Source: Homoserinibacter sp. GY 40078
GTDB lineage: Bacteria; Actinomycetota; Actinomycetes; Actinomycetales; Microbacteriaceae
Length of the DNA stretch: 64,000 nucleotides
NCBI RefSeq assembly: GCF_008017545.1
Contig: NZ_VRTZ01000001.1
Coordinates: 62,001-126,000 of the forward strand
Direction: 5' to 3'
Part shown: positions 37,026 through 46,802 of the stretch, one piece after another
How positions within the stretch are numbered: position 1 is the stretch's first letter
Layout of the letters: each line of letters opens with the position of its first letter
Position numbers and translations under genes: made by a program
The notes under the pieces: model-generated
The model's database searches: none
What the model saw: the letters and a program-made list of their open reading frames with translations, nothing else
What the model was told of the DNA's origin: nothing

Positions 37026-39256
37026 CAGCTCTCGTTCCTGGCGTCGGTCGGGGCCGGCTCCTCGACCAGGCGCACCGGACGGTCACGCGGGTTCAGCTGC
37101 TCCTCCTGCAGGAAGCTCGCCTTGAGCACCTCGCGCACCACCGCCTCGCCGTAGCGGCCGGGACGGTTCGGGTTGCGGCTCGCCGCAGCGGGCGCCGGGG
37201 GCGTAGCCGACGCCGCCGAAGGTCGACGCGATGTGGATGACTCGGCGGGGGCAGAAGTGGTCTCGTCGGCCGGTGGTTCAGGCTCGTCGTCTGCGGGCGG
37301 AGCGTCCGCGTCGTCGGGCGGGGGGACATCGTCGGAGGCGGGAGCAGCGCCGGGGATCGGGGTGACATTCCACCCGATCGACGCGGATGCGGGAGCCGCA
37401 CTCGCGGGCGGGTCGGCGGCACGACGAGACGCGGGTGCGGGCGTGGCGGCGGGGGCACCGGGAGCCTGCGCCGCGCCCTCGACGCGGGCGATGAACTTCA
37501 CGCGCACCCCGAGCACCGCGAGGATCGCGCGTCGCAGGTGCTCGCTGACGCTGTCACCGGAGCCCTGCGCCTGGCGGAAGTTCTGCACATCGCCATCGCT
37601 CTGGAACGAGAGGGTGAGCACATCGCCCTCGAACGCGCGCGGCGTGGAGGTGTAGACCACCATCCACGATCCGCGCTTGATCTCCTGCACACCCTCGAGG
37701 ATCTCGGGCCATGCGTCGCGCAGCTGCTGCAGAGTGACCGGAGCGCCAGGAGTCACGGCGGTGGGCCTCGGCTCCTCGGTCGCGGGCTCGGCTGGGGGCG
37801 CGGGCTCGGTTGCGGGCGCGGGCTCCTCGGCGGCAGCGGGTTCCTGCGGGGCGGGCGCCTGCTTCGCGGCGGGCGGATCCTCGGGCTCGGGTGCCTCAGC
37901 GGCCGCCGCCGCGGGCTCGGGCGACACCACGGGTTCGACAGGCTCCGACCCCTGCGCGGGCGCGGGCGCCTCGGGAGCAGCAGCGGATGCCGCAGCAGCG
38001 GATGCCGCAGGCGCGGCTGCAGCAGGCGGCCGAGCAGGCGCCGACTCACGGGCGGGCGGCGGGGCGACCGAACCGATGACCGAATCCGAACCCTCGATGC
38101 CGATGCGTCGCTCGAGCCGCTCGACGCGCGCAAGCGCACCCCGCTGGGTGTCGTCGGCGGAGGGCACGAGCAGGCGGGCGGCCATGAGTTCGAGGTGGAG
38201 TCGAGGCGAGGTCGCGCCGGTCATCTCGCTGAGAGCGTCGTTCACGACATCGGCGGCGCGCGAGAGTTCGGCGGCGCCGTATGAGGAGGCCTGGTGCTGC
38301 ATCCGCTCGATCTCGTCGGCGGGGACGCCGCGCAGCACGGCGGCCGCGTGATCCCGCGTCGCCGCGACCACGATGAGGTCGCGCATGCGCTCGAGCAGAT
38401 CCTCGACGAAGCGGCGCGGATCCTGACCCGTCTGGATCACGCGGTCGACCCCCGCGAACACGGCCTGCGCATCCCGCGACCCCAGCGCGTCGACGATCTC
38501 GTCGAGCAGGGCGCCGTGCGTGTAGCCGAGCAGGGCGACGGCCCGCTCGTAGGCGATCGTCGAACCCTCGGATCCGGCGATCAGCTGGTCGAGCAGCGAG
38601 AGCGTGTCGCGCACCGAGCCACCGCCCGCCCGGACGACGAGCGGCAGCACGCCACCCTCGACCTCGATGCCCTCCGACGCGCACAGCTGCTGCACGTAGT
38701 CGAGCATCTGCGCCGGCGGCACGAGCCGGAACGGATAGTGGTGGGTGCGCGAGCGGATCGTGCCGATGACCTTCTCGGGCTCGGTCGTCGCGAAGATGAA
38801 CTTCACGTGCTCCGGCGGCTCCTCGACGATCTTGAGCAGCGCGTTGAATCCTTGGGGCGTCACCATGTGCGCCTCGTCGAGGATGAAGATCTTGTAGCGG
38901 TCGCGCGCCGGCGCGAAGACGGCGCGCTCACGCAGGTCGCGGGCGTCGTCGACGCCGTTGTGGCTCGCGGCATCGATCTCGACGACGTCGAGCGATCCAC
39001 CGCCCTCGCGCGACAGCTCGACGCAGCTGGGGCACACGCCGCACGGGGTGTCGGTGGGCCCCTCGGCGCAGTTGAGGCACCGGGCGAGGATCCGCGCGCT
39101 CGTGGTCTTTCCGCATCCGCGGGGCCCCGAGAAGAGGTAGGCGTGATTGACGCGGTCGGTGCGCAGCGCGGTGCGCAGCGGATCGGTCACCTGGCTCTGC
39201 CCGATCAGCTCGGCGAAGGTCTCCGGGCGATATCGACGGTAGAGGGCGGTGACCAC
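37025..39256 (-). CDS. dnaX: DNA polymerase III subunits gamma/tau (743 aa)
   Basis: Clamp-loader ATPase. It has Walker [21 protein letters not shown], a zinc module ending CGVCPSC, Walker B FILDEAHM and the sensor regions. The core ends about residue 370 and is followed by a Pro/Ala/Glu-rich tau linker and a small C-terminal helical domain. GTG start. The SRP RNA lies upstream on the other strand. Confidence 0.96.
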   Translation of the reverse strand: MVTALYRRYRPETFAELIGQSQVTDPLRTALRTDRVNHAYLFSGPRGCGKTTSARILARCLNCAEGPTDTPCGVCPSCVELSREGGGSLDVVEIDAASHNGVDDARDLRERAVFAPARDRYKIFILDEAHMVTPQGFNALLKIVEEPPEHVKFIFATTEPEKVIGTIRSRTHHYPFRLVPPAQMLDYVQQLCASEGIEVEGGVLPLVVRAGGGSVRDTLSLLDQLIAGSEGSTIAYERAVALLGYTHGALLDEIVDALGSRDAQAVFAGVDRVIQTGQDPRRFVEDLLERMRDLIVVAATRDHAAAVLRGVPADEIERMQHQASSYGAAELSRAADVVNDALSEMTGATSPRLHLELMAARLLVPSADDTQRGALARVERLERRIGIEGSDSVIGSVAPPPARESAPARPPAAAAPAASAAAASAAAPEAPAPAQGSEPVEPVVSPEPAAAAAEAPEPEDPPAAKQAPAPQEPAAAEEPAPATEPAPPAEPATEEPRPTAVTPGAPVTLQQLRDAWPEILEGVQEIKRGSWMVVYTSTPRAFEGDVLTLSFQSDGDVQNFRQAQGSGDSVSEHLRRAILAVLGVRVKFIARVEGAAQAPGAPAATPAPASRRAADPPASAAPASASIGWNVTPIPGAAPASDDVPPPDDADAPPADDEPEPPADETTSAPAESSTSRRPSAASATPPAPAAASRNPNRPGRYGEAVVREVLKASFLQEEQLNPRDRPVRLVEEPAPTDARNES

Positions 39257-39321
39257 GGGTCAAGAGTAGTCGCCACGACCGACGGGGGCCCGGGCCCTGC
39301 GGATACCGGTAGACTGTCCGC

Positions 39322-39410
39322 GGCTCCCCGCGTGGCGCCATCCAGGCCAACTCCCCCAGGGCGGAAACGCAGCAAGGGTAACCGGGCTCTGGCGGGTGCG
39401 CGGGGGGTCC
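39322..39410 (+). ncRNA. ffs: Signal recognition particle RNA, small bacterial type
   Basis: The conserved apical core is intact: GGCCAACTCCCCCAGGGC, then GGAAACGCAGCAAGGGTAA. The ends pair (GGCTCCCCGCG with CGCGGGGGGTCC). The position between dnaX and tRNA-Ser is typical. The ends are approximate. Confidence 0.93.
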
Positions 39411-39416
39411 TCGTCA

Positions 39417-39501
39417 GGAGGATTCGCCTAGTGGCCTATGGCGCACGCTTGGAAAGCGTGTTGGGTGAAAACCCTCGGGGGTTCGAATCCCCCATCCTCC
39501 G
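39417..39501 (+). tRNA. tRNA-Ser(GGA)
   Basis: Acceptor GGAGGAT pairs with ATCCTCC. The anticodon loop TTGGAAA between CACGC/GCGTG gives GGA. A long variable arm (TTGGGTGAAAACCCTC) and the T arm GGGGGTTCGAATCCCCC mark a serine tRNA. CCA is not encoded. Confidence 0.97.
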
Positions 39502-39581
39502 CCGATGTGATGTTGCTCGGGGCTCGACCCCGGCGCCTCGGGCGACCTCCGATCGCGGGGGTTCGCCTGTTCGGCGCCCGC

Positions 39582-40475
39582 CTACCGGCGCGCCTGCATC
39601 CACCGGGCGACCTCGTTGCGGTCCGGAACGGACTCTGCGGCACCCGGACGCGTCACCGAAAGAGCGGCGGCCTCGACGGCGAGGTCGACCGCGCGGATGA
39701 GATCGTCGCCGCGGGCGAGCCCCGCCGCGAGCCACCCGGTGAATGCGTCCCCCGCGCCCGTGGTGTCGATCGCCTCGACCCGAGGTGCCTGCACGTGCTG
39801 TTCGCGGGACGAGTCGACGACACGAGCCCCCTCGGCACCGAGCGTCACGATCACCGTGCCGACCAACTGAGCAAGCTTCCTGGTCGCCTCGACCGCATCC
39901 GTGAGTCCGGTCAGCGCCCGCGCCTCGATCGCGTTGAGCACGAGCACGTCAACATGCGCGAGCAGCTCCTCGTCGAGGGCACGCACGGGGGCGGGCGTCA
40001 GTACCGTCATGACTCCGACCCGCCGAGCCCACGCGAGGCATTCGGCCACAAGGCCGATCGGCCGCTCCAGCTGCAGCATGAGCACGCGTGCGGAGGAGAT
40101 CGCCTGCCGATCCGCCTCGTCGAGATGGTCGATCGCGGCATTGACACCGGGGACGACAACGATCGAGTTCTCACCATCGCTCGTGACGGTGATGTGGGCC
40201 GTCCCGGTGGCGCCCGCCGCAGTCACGAGCCGCGAGACGTTGACCGCGCGCGTTTGAAGCACCTCACGGAGCTCCGCGCCCGGCGGATCGTCGCCGACCA
40301 CTCCGATGAAGCCGACCGCTGCCCCGGCTCGGGCGACCGCCACCGCCTGGTTCAGCCCCTTGCCGCCGGGGCTCGTGTCGAACGAGGCGCCGAATACCGT
40401 CTCACCCGGCTCCGGTCGGCGCTCGACCCGGACGACGTGGTCCAGGTGCGCACTCCCGACCACGACGACGCTCAC
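39582..40475 (-). CDS. rbsK: Ribokinase-family (PfkB) sugar kinase (297 aa)
   Basis: Cytosolic sugar kinase. The N-terminal GSAHLDHVVRVERRPEPGETVFG and SPGGKGLNQAVAVARAG match ribokinase. The C-terminal signature DTTGAGDAFTGWLAAGLARG contains the catalytic Asp and anion hole. Its GTG overlaps the rhamnosidase stop (GTGA), so the two are cotranscribed from the LacI-type promoter at 43.1 kb. Ribose released by the nucleoside hydrolase in this cluster is a plausible substrate. Confidence 0.9.
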   Translation of the reverse strand: MSVVVVGSAHLDHVVRVERRPEPGETVFGASFDTSPGGKGLNQAVAVARAGAAVGFIGVVGDDPPGAELREVLQTRAVNVSRLVTAAGATGTAHITVTSDGENSIVVVPGVNAAIDHLDEADRQAISSARVLMLQLERPIGLVAECLAWARRVGVMTVLTPAPVRALDEELLAHVDVLVLNAIEARALTGLTDAVEATRKLAQLVGTVIVTLGAEGARVVDSSREQHVQAPRVEAIDTTGAGDAFTGWLAAGLARGDDLIRAVDLAVEAAALSVTRPGAAESVPDRNEVARWMQARR

Positions 40476-43093
40476 CGCAGTCCCCCGAGCACCGCCTGCA
40501 GGGGCACCCGGAACGAGTAGGCACCCGACCCCACGTCATGGCTGACGCCGGGAAGCTCGACCCGTCCGCGGACCCCCGGAGGCAGCTCCACGTCGACGGC
40601 ATAGCCCTCGCCGTCGAGACGCCACGACGAGCTGATCCGCCCTCGCGGCGCCTCGAACGAGGCGGCCGCGCGCTCCAGATCCGGCGCGATCAGCGGCCGC
40701 AGGATCACATCGTGGAATCCGGCATCACCCGGAGCCTGGTCGATGCCGGCCACGCCCCGGTACAGCCATTCGCCGACGGATCCGAGGGAGTAGTGGTTGA
40801 ACGAGTTCATCGCGATCGTCTGGAACCCGCGATCCTCGGTCCAGCCGTCCCAGCGCTCCCAGATGGTGGTCGCGCCATGACGGATCGAGTAGCCCCACGA
40901 CGGGTACTCCTCCTGCAGCAGGAGCGCGTACGCCAGGTCGAGTCGTCCGATGTCGGCGAGCACTGGGCACAGCAGGCTCACTCCGAGGAAGCCGGTCGTG
41001 AGCCGACGACCGCGCGCCTCGAGATCCGCCACGAGCTGTCGCTCGACCTGCGCCGCCGCGTCCGCTTCGGCGAGTCTCCACGCGAGAGTCATCAGGCACG
41101 CCGTCTGGGTCGGCTCGAGAAGCCCGTCCTCGCTCAGGAACGCCGCCCGGAACCCCCGGACGACCTTCTCGGTGCGATTGGTCATCTGCTCGGCCAACTC
41201 GGTGTGCCCGACGATGGCGGCGGTCTCGGCGACGATCCGCGTGGTGTGCGCGAGGTACGCGGTGGCGACGAGCGCCTTCGAGGTTTCGGCATCGACCGAG
41301 AGCCAGTCGCCGTAGTCGTTACCCCGCGCGCGATCCCACACTCCGTCGAGAGCTCGCTCGTGACAGTAGTCGTTCCAGCGGAGCATGCTGTCGAACGACC
41401 GTTCGAGCACTCGACGGTCACCGGTTGCGCGGTAGATCGCCCACGGAACGAGCACGGCGGCGTCACCCCAGGCGGGCGCGCCGCGCTCCAGGCCTGCCGA
41501 GCCGGGAGGCACCGGGACGACGTCGGGCACGGCTCCGTCGGCATCCTGAGCGGAGCGCAGATCGACGAGCCAGCGTTCGAGAAACGATCGGGCGTCGCTG
41601 TTGAACAAGGCCGTCGGGGCGAACACCTGGGTGTCGGCAGTCCAACCCAGGCGCTCGTCGCGCTGCGGGCAGTCGGTGGGGATGCCCACGAAATTGCCCC
41701 GCTGCCCCCACCGGATGTTCTCGTAGAGCTGGTTGAGGAGGGGCGACGAACAGGCGAAGGTCCCGGTGTCGGGCAGGTCGCTCCCGACCACGATCGCCGC
41801 GATGTCCTCTGGGTCGAGACGTCCCGTCAGCCCCTCGATGGCCACATACCGGAAACCGTGAATCGTGAGTTGCGGCTCGAACACGGCGGCGCCCCGGTCG
41901 TCGAGCGCGATCGCATCCGTCGCCTCCGCGCTGCGCAGGTTGGCGGTGTACACCGACTCGCCGTCAAGCATCTCGCCGTGGCGGATGCGCACCAGCGCCC
42001 CCGGACGCTGATCCTTCAGCGTCAGCCGCACACGCCCGACGAGGTTCTGGCCGAAGTCGACGACAGTGGTCTCCCCGACGGAGGTGACCGACGTGGCGGC
42101 GAGCCGATCGATCACCCGGATCGGTGGCCCCGAGGCGGGAACGACGGGGCCGAGCTCGGTGTCGGCGACGGCGACAGGGCGCCAGTCACGGCTGTCGAAT
42201 CCGGGCGCCGTCCAGCCGGGGGTCTCAAGGGCCACATCGTGGTACTCCCCCATCAACAGGTCGGCCATCGCGACATGGCCCGGTCGTTCGAACCACTCCT
42301 CGGAGCTCACGACGATCCGGCGCGAGCCGTCCGGCATCAGGAGCTCCAGCTGGGCGAGGTACTGAGGCGCGTCACCGTAGAGCTTCGCGTGACGGCGCGT
42401 GTCGAACCCTACGTATCCGGCCCACCACCCGTCGGCGACGAGCGCCGCGACGACGTTCTCACCGATCACGAGACGGTCGGTGACATCGAAGGAGTCGCTC
42501 TCGATCCGCGTGGCGTAGTCGGTCCAGCCGGGCGCGAGTTCCCGATCCCCGACACGTTCTCCGTTGAGATAGCTCAGATGGATGCCACGCGCGGTGCAGT
42601 GCAAGACCGCTCGAACGGGCAGCCGGTCGAGTTGGAACGAGTGCCGCAACTGGAGCGGGGCCGGCGAATACATGGTCTGCCAGCTGCGACCGAAGTCGCG
42701 CGGTGCCGCGACCGGTGCTGCTGCGCCGCCCGGCTCGGGGTCACGACCGATCCACTGGGCCCTCCACTGGGACGGGTCGAGATATCCGGTCACGAAGTCG
42801 GTCTCGTCACCTGTACCCAGGCGCCCGTCGACGCCGCGCACCTCGAGGCGCACCCGATACCTCGAACTCGATTCGAGCGGAAGGGTCTCGCGGAAGAGCA
42901 CCTCACGATCGTCGCGCCACCCCGTGTCGACGACGAGCGGCGTGCGATCACCATCCACGCGCTCGATCCGGATCCGCATCGCGCCCTGATCCTCTGCAGG
43001 CTCATCGGCGCGGAGCCGCCACGCGAAACGGGTGAGCGATCCGCGAGCGGACGTCTCCTCCACTTCGACGGACAGGGCGTAGGCGGTCAGCAT
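40472..43093 (-). CDS. Alpha-L-rhamnosidase, GH78 (873 aa)
   Basis: Hydrolyses terminal alpha-L-rhamnose. The family layout is visible: N-terminal beta-sandwiches (SQWRAQWIGRDPE, TARGIHLSYLNGERVGDRELAPGWTDYATRI), then FGQNLVGRVRLTL and RHGEML, then the (alpha/alpha)6 barrel (GNFVGIPTDCPQRDERLGWTADTQVFAPTALFNSD, and YPSWGYSIRHGATTIWERWDGW). The acid Glu and base residues lie in these two segments. No signal peptide, so it acts in the cytoplasm on imported oligosaccharide or glycoside. The operator is 34 bases upstream. Confidence 0.94.
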   Translation of the reverse strand: MLTAYALSVEVEETSARGSLTRFAWRLRADEPAEDQGAMRIRIERVDGDRTPLVVDTGWRDDREVLFRETLPLESSSRYRVRLEVRGVDGRLGTGDETDFVTGYLDPSQWRAQWIGRDPEPGGAAAPVAAPRDFGRSWQTMYSPAPLQLRHSFQLDRLPVRAVLHCTARGIHLSYLNGERVGDRELAPGWTDYATRIESDSFDVTDRLVIGENVVAALVADGWWAGYVGFDTRRHAKLYGDAPQYLAQLELLMPDGSRRIVVSSEEWFERPGHVAMADLLMGEYHDVALETPGWTAPGFDSRDWRPVAVADTELGPVVPASGPPIRVIDRLAATSVTSVGETTVVDFGQNLVGRVRLTLKDQRPGALVRIRHGEMLDGESVYTANLRSAEATDAIALDDRGAAVFEPQLTIHGFRYVAIEGLTGRLDPEDIAAIVVGSDLPDTGTFACSSPLLNQLYENIRWGQRGNFVGIPTDCPQRDERLGWTADTQVFAPTALFNSDARSFLERWLVDLRSAQDADGAVPDVVPVPPGSAGLERGAPAWGDAAVLVPWAIYRATGDRRVLERSFDSMLRWNDYCHERALDGVWDRARGNDYGDWLSVDAETSKALVATAYLAHTTRIVAETAAIVGHTELAEQMTNRTEKVVRGFRAAFLSEDGLLEPTQTACLMTLAWRLAEADAAAQVERQLVADLEARGRRLTTGFLGVSLLCPVLADIGRLDLAYALLLQEEYPSWGYSIRHGATTIWERWDGWTEDRGFQTIAMNSFNHYSLGSVGEWLYRGVAGIDQAPGDAGFHDVILRPLIAPDLERAAASFEAPRGRISSSWRLDGEGYAVDVELPPGVRGRVELPGVSHDVGSGAYSFRVPLQAVLGGLR

Positions 43094-43126
43094 GGAGTCT
43101 CCCTCGACAGAATCGGACCGGTTTGG

Positions 43127-43140
43127 TTAAATCGATTTAA
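43127..43140. promoter_or_regulatory. LacI-type operator, copy 1 (TTAAATCGATTTAA)
   Basis: A perfect 14-bp palindrome with central CG, as LacI-family operators have. It lies midway between the divergent rhamnosidase (start 43093) and secreted glycosidase (start 43172). An identical copy precedes the ABC transporter at 50113. The likely regulator is the LacI protein at 44823-45821. Confidence 0.85.
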
Positions 43141-43171
43141 AGCAGCATCCACATTACTGGAAGGAAATGGA

Positions 43172-44788
43172 ATGAGCCGACGACGCCTCACTCCCCCGCT
43201 TGCACGAGCCGCGGTCGCACTCGCCCTCGCCACGACCGCCACCGGCGCGGTGGGAACGGCCGCCAACGCGTGCATCGAGTCCGAACCGCTCGACATCACC
43301 GATCGCGATGATCTCGTATCGATCCTCTACTCCGTCTGGTTCGATCCGGTGATCCCAGAGACCGGAACGCCCGCGCCGCCCGACATCAGCGACATCTTCG
43401 CGACCGCCAATGCGACGCAGACCGCCCCAGCCTGGGGACCGCTCGGCGCGTTCCACTACTGGTCGGAACCAGATGGCGGCTACTACCGGTCCGACGATCG
43501 CGACGTCATCCGCAGACACATGACCCAGCTCGAGGCCGCCGGAGTCGACTTCATCATCATCGATAACTCCAACGCCAACAGCACCTGGCCGACGGCCTAC
43601 TACGAGGACATCTTCCTCGACCCGGTCGCCGTTCTGCTCGACGAGATGCTCACCATGAGGCACGAGGGTATCGACACTCCTCACGTCGTGTTCTGGAACC
43701 GCACGAGCCCGGCGGAAGCAGATCCGGGATTCGCCGGCAAGGGTATCCGCGACGAGTTCTACACACCGGGCACCTATGACGAGCTGTTCGTGGAGTGGGA
43801 CGGCAAGCCGCTCATGCTCGGCACCGATACGACACCGACCGCGCTCGACGCCGACTTCACCCAGCGACGGATGTGGGGCCTCCAGCCCAGCCTCGCGGCA
43901 GGCGAGTGGTCCTTCCTTCAGCCCTACCCGCAATCGGTGGCGATGAACGGCGCCGACCCCGAGCAGCTCAGCGTCGCGACGGCTTTCCAGGAGAGCTACA
44001 TGTCGCATCCGCTCACCGCGACCCCGAGACGCGGAGGCATCACCTTCGCGACAGAATGGCAGCGCGCGTTCGACGTACGGCCCAAGATCGTCACCCTCAC
44101 CTGGTGGAACGAGTGGATCGCACAGCGATTCGAGGACGAATACGGGAACACGAGGTTCGTCGACAACTTCACTGACGAATACAGCCGAGACATCGAGCCC
44201 TCGTCGGGGCCCCTCGGCGACCGCTACCTCGACTACATGGAGGGATACATCGCCGCCTACAAGGCGCACGATCCGTTCCCGACCGGACTGGTCGACGAGT
44301 CGGTGGCTCTCGGCGGGTTCGAAACCGGCGAAGAGGGATGGGTCGCCGGCACGGGCACTGCGTCCGCCGTATCGCGCTTCGGCGACGCGAGCGCATCGGT
44401 TCCGAACGCGGCCGATGGAGCACGCCTCCTCTCCGCCGAGTCATCCGCCGTGACCGGCGAGACCTGGCGCAGCGTGGTCCGCAGCTTCGAACGGGAGGTC
44501 GACTTCTCGCAGCACGAAGTGTTGCGGGTGGATCTCGACCACTGGGGCGGCGCGCCCGGAGCCACCGACTACGAGGCGCGAGTGATCGTGCACGCGGCCG
44601 ACGCGACGACACGCTCCACAACAGTGCTCTCGCCGGGAGGCTCGTGGCAGACGATCGAACTCGACCTCAGCGGCTGGACCAGCCGCAGCGAGGTGACCTC
44701 GATCGAGATCGGATTCCGCGCGGTGGGTTCGACAACCCCGTGGGTCTCGAAGTTCTTCGTCGACGACATCCGGCTCGACGCCTCGTGA
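43172..44788 (+). CDS. Secreted GH71/GH99-like glycosidase with C-terminal CBM-like domain (538 aa)
   Basis: GGAAGGAAATGG precedes the ATG. A signal peptide (RRRLTPPLARAAVALALATTATGAVGTAANA) directs export. The catalytic region resembles GH71/GH99-like TIM barrels: LYSVWFDPV, GAFHYWSEPDGGYYRSDDRDVIRRHMTQLEAAGVDFIIIDNSNAN, then WDGKPLML and LTWWNEWIAQRF. From about residue 370 a beta-sandwich (GGFETGEEGWVAGTGTAS...WVSKFFVDDIRLDA) looks like a carbohydrate-binding domain. It probably starts extracellular degradation of the polymer or glycoside whose products enter through the ABC importer. Exact specificity unknown. Confidence 0.75.
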   Translation: MSRRRLTPPLARAAVALALATTATGAVGTAANACIESEPLDITDRDDLVSILYSVWFDPVIPETGTPAPPDISDIFATANATQTAPAWGPLGAFHYWSEPDGGYYRSDDRDVIRRHMTQLEAAGVDFIIIDNSNANSTWPTAYYEDIFLDPVAVLLDEMLTMRHEGIDTPHVVFWNRTSPAEADPGFAGKGIRDEFYTPGTYDELFVEWDGKPLMLGTDTTPTALDADFTQRRMWGLQPSLAAGEWSFLQPYPQSVAMNGADPEQLSVATAFQESYMSHPLTATPRRGGITFATEWQRAFDVRPKIVTLTWWNEWIAQRFEDEYGNTRFVDNFTDEYSRDIEPSSGPLGDRYLDYMEGYIAAYKAHDPFPTGLVDESVALGGFETGEEGWVAGTGTASAVSRFGDASASVPNAADGARLLSAESSAVTGETWRSVVRSFEREVDFSQHEVLRVDLDHWGGAPGATDYEARVIVHAADATTRSTTVLSPGGSWQTIELDLSGWTSRSEVTSIEIGFRAVGSTTPWVSKFFVDDIRLDAS

Positions 44789-44822
44789 GACGCGTGTGGT
44801 GGGCGGCCGCGCACGCAGCCGC

Positions 44823-45821
44823 TCACCCCACGGTCGAGCTTCGGGCGACCAGCTTCGGTGTGAACACGACGCGCGTCTGCTCGGGTTCCCGGCCTTCGAT
44901 CTGGTCGAAAAGCATCTGAACGGCGACGCGCCCCATCTCGCCGGCGGGTTGGCGCATCGAGCTGAGCGGCACGATCGCCGCACGCGATATCTCGATGTCG
45001 TCGTACCCGAGCACAGCAACTCGATCGGGCACCTCGATCTCGGCCACACGCAGTGCGTGCAAGACACCCAGAGCCAGTATGTCGTTGCCCGCGAAGACGG
45101 CATCGAATCCCCCGTCGGCGATGATCGACTCGCCAGCCGCCCGGCCGGCCTGGATGGTCGCGTCCGACGGCATAGGCAGGACCTCCACGCCGGCGCGCTC
45201 AAACTCCTCGCGCGCGCCCTCCCAGCGCTCCGCGAACGCGCGCTCCTCGAGCGGGCCGGACACCATCGCCACCCGGCGGCGCCCGCACTCTATGAGATGC
45301 CGGGCAGCCATCCTGCCGCCTTCGAGGTCGTCACCGGATACGGAGGTGACGTCAGATCCATCGGGCGCGGGGTCGAGGAGGACGACGGGGATGCCGCGGG
45401 ACCTCAACTGATCGAGCGCCGCGGCGGGGAAGTCGTTCGGCTGCAGCAGCACCCCGTGCACACGCTGCTCTTCGAAGAGAGCCAGATAGTCGCGCTGCTT
45501 CTCGCCCGATCCGTTGCTGGTGGCGATGAGGGTCGAGAAGCCGTGCTCGGCGGCCCGCATCTCGGCACCCTCGCCGAGATCGGCAAAGAAGGGGTTCTTC
45601 AGATCGTGAAGCAGGATGCCGATCGTGCTGTTGGTTCCCACGCGAAGCTGACGCGCGGCCCCGTTCGGGACGTAGTTGAGCGCCGCCACGGCGGCCATCA
45701 CGCGCTCGAGGGTCTCGGGCGCGACGACGCTCGGCCGGTTGAATGCGTTCGAGACGGTACCGGGCGACACTCCGGCGAGGCGAGCCACCTCGCTCAGCTT
45801 GACGTCCTTCACGAATCGCAA
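44823..45821 (-). CDS. LacI family transcriptional repressor (332 aa)
   Basis: HTH KLSEVARLAGVSPGTVSNAFNRPSVVAPETLERVMAAVAALNYVPNGAARQL followed by a periplasmic-binding-protein-like effector domain (IGILLHDLKNPFFADLGEGAEMRAAEHGFSTLIATSN). TTG at 45821 is chosen because GGTGGAG lies five bases before it; GTG 45812 is an alternative. It overlaps the 3' end of the nucleoside hydrolase. It is the only LacI gene in the cluster and so the best candidate to bind TTAAATCGATTTAA. Confidence 0.93.
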   Translation of the reverse strand: MRFVKDVKLSEVARLAGVSPGTVSNAFNRPSVVAPETLERVMAAVAALNYVPNGAARQLRVGTNSTIGILLHDLKNPFFADLGEGAEMRAAEHGFSTLIATSNGSGEKQRDYLALFEEQRVHGVLLQPNDFPAAALDQLRSRGIPVVLLDPAPDGSDVTSVSGDDLEGGRMAARHLIECGRRRVAMVSGPLEERAFAERWEGAREEFERAGVEVLPMPSDATIQAGRAAGESIIADGGFDAVFAGNDILALGVLHALRVAEIEVPDRVAVLGYDDIEISRAAIVPLSSMRQPAGEMGRVAVQMLFDQIEGREPEQTRVVFTPKLVARSSTVG

Positions 45822-46717
45822 CGGTACTCCACCGCTTTCGGCTCGGTCCGGAGGTATCCGTCGATCTCTGCCGCGATGTCATCGGGAGAAGCCAGCGGCA
45901 GAAGGATCCGGTGCGGTCCGCCCGGCACCTCGTCGAATCGGTCGACCCCCTCCGCATCGATCTGCACGACTCCGGTGTCACTCCAGGCGAACCTCGACGG
46001 ATCCGCCGCGACGAGCACGGTGAGCGGATCCCAGCTGTCTCGCCCCCTTTCGCCGCCGTTGTAGGCGGAATAGGCCACGGCGACCGGGTCATCCACTCCG
46101 CGCGAACTCGACAACTCGGCCCCCGTGATGACGCCGTGAGCGGTTTCGAATCCGACGAATCGGATCGGAAGGGGCCACTCGGACAGGAATCGACGGGTGA
46201 GCTCGATGTCGCCGAGGAAGTTGAACTCGCGCCCCTCCGGGTAGATGCCTCCCATGACGATCGTCTCGGCGACCGCCCGCTCGATGAGCGCGCGACCGTA
46301 GAGATCCGAGTGGCCGTCAGGGGGACTGTCGATCAGCTCGACGAGGTTGCCGTAGAAGCCGATCGAGACGATCGTCACCGAGCCGGGCACGGCGGATGCG
46401 AGCATGCGCCGATACAGTCCGAGCGCCGACTCGAGCGGCGCGTCCTTCGCAGCCCCGAAGCGCTGTACCAGGCCATGAGCATATTCGGGGGACGGGATCG
46501 GCTCGTCGACAGCGGGGCGCACTCCGATCACGAGGCGATGCCCGCAAGCCCGGTTCACGATGTCGACGGCGAGCGGCCCCAACGGGCTCGACGTGTCGAC
46601 CGCGACCGCAAGGAGGTCGAGCATCCCCGCGTCATGCAGCGCATGGGCGAGGGCGAGGGCGCCGACGTCGTCGACGTCCATCTGGAAGTCGGTGTCGATC
46701 AGGATGGCGGGTCGCAT
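45809..46717 (-). CDS. Inosine-uridine-type nucleoside hydrolase (302 aa)
   Basis: Cleaves N-glycosidic bonds of (deoxy)nucleosides. The calcium-binding signature DTDFQMDVDD (residues 8-17) is intact, and later SIGFYGNLVELI, IVMGGIYPEGREFNF and SWDPLTVLVA match the family. It is encoded inside a rhamnosidase/ABC-importer cluster with a ribokinase, so it may act on an imported nucleoside-like glycoside rather than only on salvage nucleosides. Confidence 0.88.
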   Translation of the reverse strand: MRPAILIDTDFQMDVDDVGALALAHALHDAGMLDLLAVAVDTSSPLGPLAVDIVNRACGHRLVIGVRPAVDEPIPSPEYAHGLVQRFGAAKDAPLESALGLYRRMLASAVPGSVTIVSIGFYGNLVELIDSPPDGHSDLYGRALIERAVAETIVMGGIYPEGREFNFLGDIELTRRFLSEWPLPIRFVGFETAHGVITGAELSSSRGVDDPVAVAYSAYNGGERGRDSWDPLTVLVAADPSRFAWSDTGVVQIDAEGVDRFDEVPGGPHRILLPLASPDDIAAEIDGYLRTEPKAVEYRCDS

Positions 46718-46759
46718 ACTCTCTCATCTCGCATTGAGGGTCGTCGTCAGACGCCGGAA

Positions 46760-46786
46760 GGGGCGGGAGCCGAATGGCCCCGCCCC
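46760..46786. terminator. G/C hairpin between transporter and hydrolase genes
   Basis: GGGGCGGG pairs with CCCGCCCC around an 11-base loop, after the substrate-binding protein gene on the minus strand. It may reduce read-through and set the higher level of the binding protein. Confidence 0.5.
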
Positions 46787-46802
46787 CGCCTGCGCTCCTG
46801 TG